Assembly (NCBI GenBank): GCA_937958045.1
Contig: CALFXL010000020.1
Location: 1-23,706 of the forward strand
From: an uncultured Opitutaceae bacterium
GTDB lineage: Bacteria; Verrucomicrobiota; Verrucomicrobiia; Opitutales; Opitutaceae
Length of the DNA stretch: 23,706 nt
Direction of reading: 5' to 3'
The notes beneath the pieces were generated by a model. The model saw nothing but the letters and a program-made list of their open reading frames with translations, was not told where the DNA came from and made no database searches. Of this stretch, positions 16,124-23,706 are shown one piece after another. Position 1 is the first letter of the stretch; every line of letters starts with the position of its first letter. The position numbers were made by a program, and so were the translations under genes.

Positions 16124-16675
16124 TCAGAAACCTTGTTTCTGCAGCGCGGCGCTGAGTTCTTGCATGAAAGCCTGCGCGTCGGCGGCGGACGGGCGATAGC
16201 CGGGCTGGCTGATTTCGGTGAAGCCGGGACGGCCGTAGTTGTCGACGATCCATTTACCGGTCACCCCATCGCTGAAGGTCACGCTGCCGCTGGCCATCGC
16301 ACCGGGGATGAGGTTCACCTTGTCGACTTCGACGCGGACCGAGCCGCCGAGGACTGCGGCATCAGCGTCGGCCGGAGCATCGGCGTCATCAGCGTACGCA
16401 CCGTCTTCGAGATCGTCGGGCACCTCTTGATCAGCGACGGCGGGGCCTTGTTCGCCCGCGGGAGCGGCGGCGCGGGTTTTGGAGAGATCGTTGGTGTCGG
16501 CTTTGGGCGCCGCGTCTTTGAGCGTGAGATCGAGGTCGTCCACGAGAAAGCGGACGTCCATGTACGTCATCGTGATCTTAAACTCCTCCTGAAGTTTCTT
16601 TTGGATGGCGGACAAGTTATCGCCGGCGGCGACCCAGGAGGCGACGGTTTGCTTTTGCTCGGGTGTGAGGCTCAT
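16124..16675 (-). CDS. Hypothetical protein with acidic linker
   Basis: A 183-residue soluble protein that I do not recognise as a named family. Residues 1-50 form a helical domain (LTPEQKQTVASWVAAGDNLS, then a MTYMDVRFLVDDLDL block) that looks like a small DNA- or protein-binding helix-turn-helix. Residues 55-108 are a low-complexity Ala/Asp-rich acidic linker. Residues 110-183 are a compact beta domain (GSVRVEVDKVNLIPG, GVTGKWIVDNYGRPGF) ending in a helix with LSAALQKQGF. ATG 16675 is chosen because the upstream open frame (to 16822) runs over a 7-bp repeat array and the alaS terminator. No ribosome binding site. It lies downstream of alaS behind that terminator. Confidence 0.75.
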   Translation of the reverse strand: MSLTPEQKQTVASWVAAGDNLSAIQKKLQEEFKITMTYMDVRFLVDDLDLTLKDAAPKADTNDLSKTRAAAPAGEQGPAVADQEVPDDLEDGAYADDADAPADADAAVLGGSVRVEVDKVNLIPGAMASGSVTFSDGVTGKWIVDNYGRPGFTEISQPGYRPSAADAQAFMQELSAALQKQGF

Positions 16676-16684
16676 GAGGAAAGA

Positions 16685-16712
16685 GAGAAGGGTGAGTGGT
16701 GAAGAGTGAACG
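16685..16712. repeat. 7-bp tandem array upstream of hypothetical gene
   Basis: Four consecutive words GAGAAGG, GTGAGTG, GTGAAGA and GTGAACG in one 7-bp register, ten bases upstream of the start codon at 16675 on the minus strand. The array occupies the place where the leader of that gene would be. Confidence 0.65.
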
Positions 16713-16820
16713 TTCTGAGCCGGATGGAAAGCCGCGGAAAGTACTGCGTTGGATTCCGGGCGATTGCAACCGGATGAATGGCTGAAGCACACGCATGGCG
16801 GCTTCGCTCCGTTGCGATTC

Positions 16821-16851
16821 AAAAAAGAAGGGCGCCGTCAAGCCGGCGCCC
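16821..16851 (-). terminator. Rho-independent terminator after alaS
   Basis: Stem GGGCGCCG / CGGCGCCC with a 6-base loop (16830-16851); on the minus strand it is followed by TTC and a T tract (A run 16821-16826 on plus). Confidence 0.92.
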
Positions 16852-16858
16852 TTGAATG

Positions 16859-19744
16859 TTATTTGAGGACTTCGGCGAGCGCGGCGGTGTCTTTGCCGCC
16901 GCCCATGGCGAAGTCGGGTTTGCCGCCGCCTTTGCCGCCGAGTTTGGCGGAAAGTTCGGAGACGAGTTTACCCGCGAGGATGCCGGCTTTGTTGGCGGCG
17001 GGAGACGCGAAGGCGACGATGCTCGCTTTCTCGCCGATGGCGGCGCCGAGCTGGACCACGCCTTCGCCGAGCTTGGCGATGACCTGGCTGCCGAGTGCGC
17101 GAAGCGCATCGGGCGTCTCGACCGAAACGACGGCGCTGACGAATTTGAGTCCATCGCGCTCGACGGCTTTGGCGACAAGTTCTTCGGCGAGGCCGGCGGA
17201 GGCTTTTTGTTCAAATGCCTTCAATTTCTTTTCGATCTCGGCCTTTTGGGCGAGGAGGAGATCGAGTTTCTTGACGGCATCGTGTGGCGCGGTGGCGAGC
17301 TGGGCGCTGAGCGAGGTGAGGATCGATTCGCGCTGGGCGATGTAGTCGAGTGCCGCCTGACCGGCGACGGCTTCGATGCGGCGCGTGCCCGCGGCGACCG
17401 CGGCTTCGGAAACGATTTTGATGAGACCGATCTCGCCGGTGGTGGCTACGTGCGTGCCGCCGCAGAGCTCGCGGCTGTAGCCGCCGATATCGACGACGCG
17501 AACGATCTTGCCGTATTTCTCGCCGAAGAAGGCGAGGGTGCCCTCGGGCTTCTTGTCGAACTCGGTTTCGTAGGTATCGACCTTGGCGTTTTCGAGGACC
17601 TTCTCGTTGACGAGCTGCTCGACCTCGCGGAGTTGCGCGGGCGTCATGGCCTCGAAATGCGAGAAGTCGAAACGCATGCGCTCGGGAGTCTTCGAGGTAC
17701 CGGCCTGGCGAACGTGCGTGCCGAGAACCTTGCGCAGGGCCCAATGGATCAAGTGCGCGGCGCTGTGGTGGCGCGAGATGGCGCGGCGGCGGTTGTTGTC
17801 GACGGTAAGATGGCTGGCGGCGCCGGCGGCCGGCAATTGGTAGCTGGCGGTTGGTAGTTGCGCCAGCTTGTGGAGATGGCGGCCGGACTTGTCCTTGATG
17901 GTATCCACAATCTCGATACACTGGCCGGCGACGGTGGCGAAACCGGTGTCGCCCGCCTGACCGCCCATTTCGGCGTAGAAGGGCGTGCGATCGAAAACGA
18001 GGAAGGTGTCTTTGCCGGTTTTAACGACGTCGGTGAGGATGGCATCGACGGGTTTGTCGGTGTCGATCGTGTAGCCGGTGAAGAGCGAGGCCTCGTAGGT
18101 CGTGGATTCGGCACCTTCGGTGGCGGCGACGATGATTTCTTTTTTCTGCGAAGCGCGTGCGCGTTCACGCTGAGCTTCCATGAGCCGCTCGAATTCCGCG
18201 GTATCGACGGTGAGACCACGCTCCGCGGCGAGCAGCTGAGTCATATCGAGCGGGAAGCCGAAGGTGTCGTAGAGAAGAAACGCATCCTGACCGGTGATGA
18301 CCGGAGCCGACTTGAAAACGTTTTTCCAAGCACCGCGTGCCAGAGCTCGAATAGGATATTTCCCGAGGAGCCCCTTATCGTTCATGAAAACCAGTTCGCG
18401 CGCTTCGAGGCCATGTTCGTCGGAAGAAAAACCACTGGCTTGAAAGCCGATGCCTTCAGAGGACGCTCTGTCTGTGATGGCATGATAGAGCGCATCGCGT
18501 TCGAAGATCGCTAGACCGCGATCCAGCGTGCGGCCGAAGGATTCTTCTTCGGCGCGGATCACGCGGCGGATGATGTCCTGCTGTTGTTTCAACTCGGGGA
18601 AAACATCGCCGAGCGATTCGACGACGGGCTCGACGAGTTGTTCGAAGAAGCCGGTCTGCAGGCCGAGTTTTTTGCCGTAGAGAATGCCGCGGCGGAGGAT
18701 GCGGCGGATGACGTAGTTGCGGCCTTCGTTGCCGGGGAGGATGCCGTCGGCGATGGCGCAGCTGATGGTGCGCGCGTGGTCGGCGAGGACGCGGAAAGCG
18801 ATGTCGACGTTTTCTTGTTCGCTGAGGCCTTCGCGCTTGGTGGGGACGGTGCCTTGGTAGGTTTTTCCGGAAAGCGCGGCGACTTTTTTGAAGAGCGGCG
18901 CGAAGACGTCGGCGGCGTAGTTTGAAGGCTCGGCGGAGAAGTCCGTGAACTTTTTCGTCGTGGCCATGATGCCGGCGACGCGCTCGAAGCCCATGCCGGT
19001 GTCGACGTGTTTAGCGGCGAGGGGCGAGAAGGTGCCGTCGGCGTTGGCGTTGAATTGGATGAAGACGTGATTCCAGATCTCGATGCAGCGCGGGCTGGAG
19101 GCGTTGACGAGTTTGCGGCCTTCGAGCTCGTCGTCGCTTTCGTTGAGATTGAAATGGATTTCCGAGCACGGCCCGCAGGGACCGGTGTCGCCCATCTGCC
19201 AGAAGTTGTCCTTGCGATTGCCGTGGACGATGTGGATGGCGGGATCGAGTCCTTCCTTTTTGAAGAGTTCAGTCCAGATGTCGTTTGCCTCGTGGTCGAA
19301 CTCGGACGGGTCGCCGGGCTTGGGCGCGTAGACGGTGGCGAAGAGGCGCTTGGCGGGGATGCCCCAGACTTTGGTGAGCAACTCCCAGCCCCAGGTGAGC
19401 GATTCTTTTTTGAAGTAGTCGCCGAAGGACCAGTTGCCGAGCATCTCGAACATCGTGTGGTGGTACGTATCGTATCCGACGTCTTCGAGGTCGTTGTGTT
19501 TGCCGCCGGCGCGGATGCACTTCTGCGTATCGGCCGCGCGGGTATCCTTCGCGGGGCGCACGCCGGCCCACGAGGAGACATCGGGCGCGCGATCGCCGAG
19601 GAAGATCGGCACGAATTGATTCATGCCGGCGTTGGTGAAGAGCAGCCCGGGCGAATCCGGCAGCAAGGACGACGACGGCACGATCGTGTGTCCGTGCGAA
19701 GCGAAGAAATCGAGAAAGCTCTGGCGGATCTGAGCAGAAGTCAT
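16859..19744 (-). CDS. alaS: Alanine-tRNA ligase
   Basis: Charges tRNA-Ala and clears mischarged tRNA. The 961-residue protein has the class II catalytic core (FTNAGMNQF at 36-44, GNWSFGDYF at 103-111, DTGMGFER at 248-255), the editing domain with metal ligands HSAAH (660-664) and CGGTH (761-765), and the C-Ala domain to the end. It is longer than the usual 870-880 residues. Two additions stand out: about 65 residues at 420-485 between the RTLDRGLAIF helix and AFLLYDTFGFPLD, and a dozen low-complexity residues at about 630-641 (LPTASYQLPAAGA) just before the editing core, which is encoded by 7-bp-periodic DNA. Start ATG 19744, without a ribosome binding site. Upstream lie the GxxExxY gene and leuB on the same strand. 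Confidence 0.97.
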   Translation of the reverse strand: MTSAQIRQSFLDFFASHGHTIVPSSSLLPDSPGLLFTNAGMNQFVPIFLGDRAPDVSSWAGVRPAKDTRAADTQKCIRAGGKHNDLEDVGYDTYHHTMFEMLGNWSFGDYFKKESLTWGWELLTKVWGIPAKRLFATVYAPKPGDPSEFDHEANDIWTELFKKEGLDPAIHIVHGNRKDNFWQMGDTGPCGPCSEIHFNLNESDDELEGRKLVNASSPRCIEIWNHVFIQFNANADGTFSPLAAKHVDTGMGFERVAGIMATTKKFTDFSAEPSNYAADVFAPLFKKVAALSGKTYQGTVPTKREGLSEQENVDIAFRVLADHARTISCAIADGILPGNEGRNYVIRRILRRGILYGKKLGLQTGFFEQLVEPVVESLGDVFPELKQQQDIIRRVIRAEEESFGRTLDRGLAIFERDALYHAITDRASSEGIGFQASGFSSDEHGLEARELVFMNDKGLLGKYPIRALARGAWKNVFKSAPVITGQDAFLLYDTFGFPLDMTQLLAAERGLTVDTAEFERLMEAQRERARASQKKEIIVAATEGAESTTYEASLFTGYTIDTDKPVDAILTDVVKTGKDTFLVFDRTPFYAEMGGQAGDTGFATVAGQCIEIVDTIKDKSGRHLHKLAQLPTASYQLPAAGAASHLTVDNNRRRAISRHHSAAHLIHWALRKVLGTHVRQAGTSKTPERMRFDFSHFEAMTPAQLREVEQLVNEKVLENAKVDTYETEFDKKPEGTLAFFGEKYGKIVRVVDIGGYSRELCGGTHVATTGEIGLIKIVSEAAVAAGTRRIEAVAGQAALDYIAQRESILTSLSAQLATAPHDAVKKLDLLLAQKAEIEKKLKAFEQKASAGLAEELVAKAVERDGLKFVSAVVSVETPDALRALGSQVIAKLGEGVVQLGAAIGEKASIVAFASPAANKAGILAGKLVSELSAKLGGKGGGKPDFAMGGGKDTAALAEVLK
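17832..17862 (-). repeat. 7-bp-periodic repeat inside alaS
   Basis: Read on the minus strand the DNA runs CAACTAC, CAACCGC, CAGCTAC, CAATTGC in a 7-bp register, the same words as in the array at 21408-21547. It encodes the LPTASYQLP segment of AlaS and keeps the frame open. Confidence 0.7.
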
Positions 19745-19762
19745 GGTACGGGAAGGTGAGAT

Positions 19763-19791
19763 TTCACCGCGGAGTCGCGGAGTGCGTAGAG
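19763..19791. repeat. Terminal inverted repeat, alaS side of GxxExxY gene
   Basis: Reads TTC-ACCGCGGAG-TCGCGGAG-TGCGTAGAG on the plus strand. Compared with the reverse complement of 20175-20203 it matches at 21 of 29 positions without gaps by my count. It contains the TGA stop codon of the GxxExxY gene (19764-19766). Confidence 0.75.
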
Positions 19792-20174
19792 GGCGCGGTG
19801 AGGACGAAACGTTTCAGGCCTTGGCGGAGCAAAGGCACATTAAAATTGATGAGTAGGGCGACGGGCAGGCGGCTGAGACGGAGGTAGGTCAGCACCTGAG
19901 CTTCGTGAATGGGTTCCAGATTCGCGACCGATTTTATTTCGAGAAGCACGGAGTCATTGACCACGAAATCGAGCCGATAAGCGGCATCGACGAGGCGACC
20001 TTTGTAGGAGAGAGGAAGCGGTTTTTGTTTTTGGAAAACGAGACCGATTGCGGTGAACTCTTCGGCGAGGCAGACCTCGTAGGCGGATTCGAGGAGGCCG
20101 GGACCGAGGTGCTTGTGCACCTCGATCGCGGCGCCGATGATTTTTTCAGTCAGAGAATTTAACTCCAAATCCAT
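19764..20174 (-). CDS. GxxExxY protein (PD-(D/E)XK-like fold)
   Basis: A 136-residue soluble protein of the GxxExxY family (PDDEXK_3 type). The naming motif is GLLESAY (26-32), preceded by the helix IIGAAIEVHKHLGPG. The nuclease-like core is present: D69 in YRLDFVV and E79-x-K81 in LLEIKSV, followed by HEAQVLTYL (90-98). The biochemical role of the family is not established; a nuclease or nucleic-acid function is inferred from the fold. The ATG at 20174 directly abuts one inverted repeat and the stop codon lies inside the other, so the gene fills the space between them almost exactly. It sits between leuB (2 bases beyond the right repeat) and alaS (18 bases beyond the left one). The last residues (APSTHSATPR) are partly encoded by the repeat. 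Confidence 0.92.
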   Translation of the reverse strand: MDLELNSLTEKIIGAAIEVHKHLGPGLLESAYEVCLAEEFTAIGLVFQKQKPLPLSYKGRLVDAAYRLDFVVNDSVLLEIKSVANLEPIHEAQVLTYLRLSRLPVALLINFNVPLLRQGLKRFVLTAPSTHSATPR

Positions 20175-20203
20175 CTCCGCGCTCTCGGTGTCTCGGCGGT
20201 AAA
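20175..20203. repeat. Terminal inverted repeat, leuB side of GxxExxY gene
   Basis: On the minus strand reads TTT-ACCGCCGAG-ACACCGAG-AGCGCGGAG and then directly the ATG of the GxxExxY gene. It is the partner of 19763-19791 and begins two bases from the leuB stop codon. Confidence 0.75.
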
Positions 20204-20205
20204 GC

Positions 20206-21309
<1,104 letters not shown>

Positions 21310-21609
21310 AAAAGGCACTGAAGTAGCGACCCGTGCGCGGCGAGGAAAGCGGGAAATGTGCGGGGGAAGAGTGAAGGGGGGAGGCGGAGGACGCTCAGGG
21401 AGGGAACGCGCAACTCCCAACGCTCAACGTCCAATGACCAATGGCGCTAAGAACCAAGTACCAATTCCCAATTCCCAAATACCAAATACCAACTACTAAG
21501 TACTAACTTCCAATTGCCCTCTACCCGACCACTAACTCCCAATGCATGTCAGGAAGATGTATTCATTGGAACTTGCGCGATGGGGGAAAGCGCGTGGATT
21601 GAGCGGGCG
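21310..21609. other. leuB / MBL intergenic region
   Basis: Exactly 300 bases between two divergent genes. Most of it is taken by a 7-bp-periodic array (21366-21547). About 55 bases beside leuB and 60 beside the MBL gene are left for promoters; no clear -35/-10 pair was found. An ATG at 21580 in frame with the MBL gene is a possible earlier start. Confidence 0.6.
21366..21547. repeat. Heptamer tandem array
   Basis: The DNA can be cut into 26 consecutive 7-base words in one register. From 21408 the words mostly end or begin with CCAA (for example TCCCAAC, ATTCCCA twice in a row, AATACCA twice in a row, ACTACTA, AGTACTA); the first part is GA-rich (GAAGAGT, GAAGGGG, GGAGGCG). It codes for nothing. 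It recalls the heptanucleotide short tandem repeats (STRR) known from filamentous cyanobacteria. Confidence 0.85.
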
Positions 21610-22245
21610 ATGAAAATCCACGTGCTGCCCGCCGGGCCCATCCAGACCAATGCCTACGTACTGACCGCGCCCGAACGCGGAGAGGCTTTGCTCATCGATG
21701 CGCCGCAAGGGGTGTGGCCGGCCGTGAAATCGATCTTGGAGCGCGAAGGCTGCCGACTTGTGGAGCTCTGGCTCACGCACGGACATTTTGACCATATCCA
21801 AGGCGTTGAAGAAGTACTGGCGGCGACGGGCGTGACGTGTTTCGGGCATGAAGCTGATCGCGAAATGATGGCGTCGCCTGCGGTGGTGGAAGCGCGCCTC
21901 GGCTTTGAGCTTGGTCTGCAACCGGTGCACCCGGGCGGCTGGTTCACCGACGGAGAAACGCGTCAGATCCTCGGACAAAACGTGGAGGTGCGCGCGGTGC
22001 CGGGCCATTGTCCGGGCAGCGTTTTGTTTTATTTTCCCACGGAGTCGGTCGCGTTTTCCGGCGACGCGATTTTTGCGGGCAGCGTAGGACGCACGGATTT
22101 TGAAGGAGGGAGTTTTCCTGTATTGGAAAAATCAATACGCGAAAAAATCTACACCCTGCCCGAGGATACGCGGCTGTATCCAGGACATGGACCGGCGACG
22201 ACGGTCGGTGTGGAGAAACGCGGCAATCCCTTTGTGCGTGCCTGA
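21610..22245 (+). CDS. MBL-fold hydrolase, glyoxalase II-like
   Basis: A 211-residue cytoplasmic metallo-beta-lactamase-fold hydrolase of the small glyoxalase II/YcbL-like type, which cleaves thioesters or related substrates at a dinuclear metal site. The ligands are all present: THGHFDH (H57, H59, D61, H62), GHCPGS (H133), FSGDAIF (D152) and PGHGP (H193). The C-terminus TTVGVEKRGNPFV is typical. The long C-terminal substrate domain of true glutathione-dependent glyoxalase II is absent, so the substrate is uncertain. ATG 21610 (MKIHVLPAGPIQTN) fits the family; the open frame extends to 21514 through repeat DNA and ATG 21580 is an alternative. The stop is one base before the ribD start, so the two form an operon. 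Confidence 0.92.
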   Translation: MKIHVLPAGPIQTNAYVLTAPERGEALLIDAPQGVWPAVKSILEREGCRLVELWLTHGHFDHIQGVEEVLAATGVTCFGHEADREMMASPAVVEARLGFELGLQPVHPGGWFTDGETRQILGQNVEVRAVPGHCPGSVLFYFPTESVAFSGDAIFAGSVGRTDFEGGSFPVLEKSIREKIYTLPEDTRLYPGHGPATTVGVEKRGNPFVRA

Positions 22246-22246
22246 C

Positions 22247-23566
22247 ATGAGTGCCCGGCCGAAATCGGATAAAAAGGGCGCGGCGGCGGATGCCGCGAAC
22301 GTCCACCAACCAACGCCCGACAGCCGGCGTCCAACTTCGGGAAACGTCGGTGGGGGCGGTGCTGAAAGCTCCATTGAAGTGAGTCGCGCCGAGAATGTGG
22401 GCACGCCGGAAGATCACCGCTTCATGGGACGCGCGCTGGAGCTGGCGCGTCAGGCGTGGGGCGAAACGCATCCGAATCCGATGGTGGGTGCGGTGATCGT
22501 CGAAGATGGCGTGATCGTGGCCGAAGGGTTTCACGCGCGCGATGGCGGACCGCACGCGGAGCGCGCGGCACTGGCGGCGCTTGGCCGCAAACCGAAACCA
22601 AGCGCGACCTTGTATGTGACGCTGGAGCCGTGTTCGACGCACGGGCGCACGGGCGCTTGTTGTGACGCGATTCGCGAAGCCGGCATATCGCGCGTGGTGG
22701 TCGGCGCGACCGATCCCAACGAAGCGCACGCGGGGCGCGGCTTTGCGGTGTTGCGCGAAGCGGGCATCGAAGTTGTTGCGGGTGTGCGCGCGTCGGAATG
22801 CGAAGATCTGAATCTGATTTTCAACCACTGGATCGTGCATCGCACGCCACTCATCGCGGCGAAATCGGCGACGACGCTCGACGGCAAAATCGCGACGCGC
22901 ACCAGCGAATCGAAATGGATCACGGGCGAAGCGGCGCGCGAAGACGTGATGCGCTGGCGCCGACTGTTCCCGGCGATCGCGGTGGGCGCGGGCACGTTGC
23001 TCAAAGACAATCCGCGGCTGACGGCGCGCATCCCCGGCGCGGAAGAGTGGTCGCCGTGGCGCATTGTGTTCGACGGAGCACTTCGCAGCGCGTCGGAGCG
23101 CACGTTGCCGCGTTTGTACACGGATGAGTTTCGCGAGCGCACCATTGTCGTGACGACCTCGCATGGCGGCATCGGCTACATCCGCAAGCTGCGCGATCAA
23201 GGCGTGCGAGTGTGGGAGCTGCCTTCACCGACGCGCAATGTGCCGATCGCGGAGTTCCGGAAAAAATGCGCGGAGGAAAACATCACGGGCGTGTACCTGG
23301 AGGGCGGCGCGCAGCTGTTGAGCGCATTTTTGTACGAGCGACAGCTGGATTATTATTTCCTGTATCGTGCGCCGGTGCTGCTCGGCGACGAACGCGCGAA
23401 GGCGATGTTGTCGGGGTTGCGTTCGGAAAAATTGAACGAAGCGGTGCGACTGGCCGATGTGCGGCATGCGCATTTCGGCGACGACCAGTTGATGCGCGGC
23501 CGCGTGGTGTATCCGGCGAAGCTGCACATCGGCGACCGCACGGGAGGGGAGAAGACGGATGAGTGA
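22247..23566 (+). CDS. ribD: Riboflavin biosynthesis protein RibD
   Basis: Bifunctional deaminase/reductase for steps two and three of riboflavin synthesis from GTP. The deaminase domain (about 55-195) has the zinc motif HAE (H103, E105) and PC-x8-C (C129, C138); an extra cysteine follows at 139. The reductase domain (about 200-435) shows PLIAAKSATTLDGKIAT, SKWITG, VGAGTLLKDNPRLTAR and YLEGGAQLLSAFL. At 439 residues it is longer than the usual 360-380: the first 50 residues are low complexity and are partly encoded by 7-bp-periodic DNA (22303-22344). ATG 22247 follows the MBL stop by one base; the deaminase homology starts near HRFMGRALELA, so a later start at ATG 22424 is conceivable. The last codons lie in another heptamer array. 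No FMN riboswitch was seen. Confidence 0.94.
   Translation: MSARPKSDKKGAAADAANVHQPTPDSRRPTSGNVGGGGAESSIEVSRAENVGTPEDHRFMGRALELARQAWGETHPNPMVGAVIVEDGVIVAEGFHARDGGPHAERAALAALGRKPKPSATLYVTLEPCSTHGRTGACCDAIREAGISRVVVGATDPNEAHAGRGFAVLREAGIEVVAGVRASECEDLNLIFNHWIVHRTPLIAAKSATTLDGKIATRTSESKWITGEAAREDVMRWRRLFPAIAVGAGTLLKDNPRLTARIPGAEEWSPWRIVFDGALRSASERTLPRLYTDEFRERTIVVTTSHGGIGYIRKLRDQGVRVWELPSPTRNVPIAEFRKKCAEENITGVYLEGGAQLLSAFLYERQLDYYFLYRAPVLLGDERAKAMLSGLRSEKLNEAVRLADVRHAHFGDDQLMRGRVVYPAKLHIGDRTGGEKTDE
22303..22344 (+). repeat. 7-bp-periodic repeat inside ribD
   Basis: Words CCACCAA, CCAACGC, CCGACAG, CCGGCGT, CCAACTT, CGGGAAA in a 7-bp register. They encode the VHQPTPDSRRPTSG segment in the non-conserved N-terminal extension of RibD. 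Confidence 0.65.
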
Positions 23567-23606
23567 AGGGGAAGGCCGAATGACGAATGACGAATGAGCA
23601 ATGGGA
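23551..23606 (+). repeat. Heptamer array across the ribD stop codon
   Basis: Eight consecutive 7-base words in one register, including AATGACG twice in a row followed by AATGAGC and AATGGGA. The array covers the last ribD codons and the stop, and runs into the REP-like element. Confidence 0.75.
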
Positions 23607-23658
23607 GCGCCGGCGGCCCGCCGGCATCTTCGAGAAGCCGGCCAGCGGCCGGCGCTCC
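23603..23658. repeat. REP-like palindrome, copy B
   Basis: Outer arms GGAGCGCCGGC and GCCGGCGCTCC are perfectly complementary; inside are further GCCGGC-type blocks around a TTCGAGAA centre. Same layout as copy A. It follows ribD and might end or stabilise its transcript. The remaining 48 bases to the window end show no feature. Confidence 0.8.
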
Positions 23659-23706
23659 TATACTGCTTACTCGTCTTACACCGCTTAAAACTATGACGAT
23701 CTATCT

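Noticed and set aside
21366..21547. CRISPR array
   Set aside because: The period is 7 bases with degenerate units; there are no 25-40 base repeats, no spacers and no cas genes.
21514..21609. Longer start for the MBL hydrolase
   Set aside because: The first part is translated from the heptamer array; family homology begins at ATG 21610.
21944..23200. 418-residue open frame on the minus strand
   Set aside because: Antisense to the MBL and ribD genes, which have complete family motifs; the sequence is Arg/His-rich without domains.

Overview
The window is a GC-rich bacterial chromosome segment with ordinary housekeeping genes. Domain content (PEGA and TonB_C domains, a GxxExxY protein, VanZ-like protein, REP-like palindromes, 7-bp tandem arrays) and the general lack of Shine-Dalgarno sites suggest Verrucomicrobiota, probably Opitutaceae. 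This placement is inference from style, not from a marker gene. No phage, IS transposase or CRISPR array was seen.

Layout. 1-3225 (+): 3' part of tRNA-Pro(GGG), VanZ-like membrane protein, NAD+-dependent DNA ligase (ligA), nucleoside diphosphate kinase (ndk) and a terminator. 3327-6571 (-): rpiB with its own terminator, then a SNF2/HepA-type helicase, then tRNA-Phe(GAA) with a recognisable sigma70-type promoter. 6645-7615 (+): two paralogous small lipoproteins ending at a bidirectional terminator. 7719-13912: a divergent pair of large, unusual genes. 14088-15941 (+): a UxaE-like (tagaturonate epimerase family) protein. 16124-21309 (-): leuB, a GxxExxY gene, alaS and a hypothetical protein. 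21610-23566 (+): an MBL-fold hydrolase and ribD.

The most interesting part is the divergent pair at 7719-13912. The leftward gene encodes a cytoplasmic PilM/actin-like domain, a 165-residue Pro/Ala/Lys linker, one membrane helix, a periplasmic coiled coil, three PEGA domains and a terminal TonB_C domain. The rightward gene encodes a degenerate receiver domain followed by about 900 residues of coiled coil built on a strict 78-residue superrepeat, the layout of myxobacterial AglZ and FrzS. Together they resemble the parts list of a trans-envelope machine (compare Agl-Glt gliding: pseudo-receiver coiled coil plus TonB-ended membrane proteins). I propose an undescribed envelope-spanning system; function is inference.

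A second theme is repeat invasion. Arrays with a 7-bp period lie between leuB and the MBL gene, upstream of the hypothetical gene at 16675 and over the end of ribD, and similar 7-bp-periodic stretches sit inside the reading frames of alaS and ribD. Two REP-like palindromes (16061-16120, 23603-23658) follow gene ends. The GxxExxY gene is bounded by imperfect inverted repeats, one touching its start codon and the other holding its stop codon, as if it were a compact mobile cassette placed between leuB and alaS.
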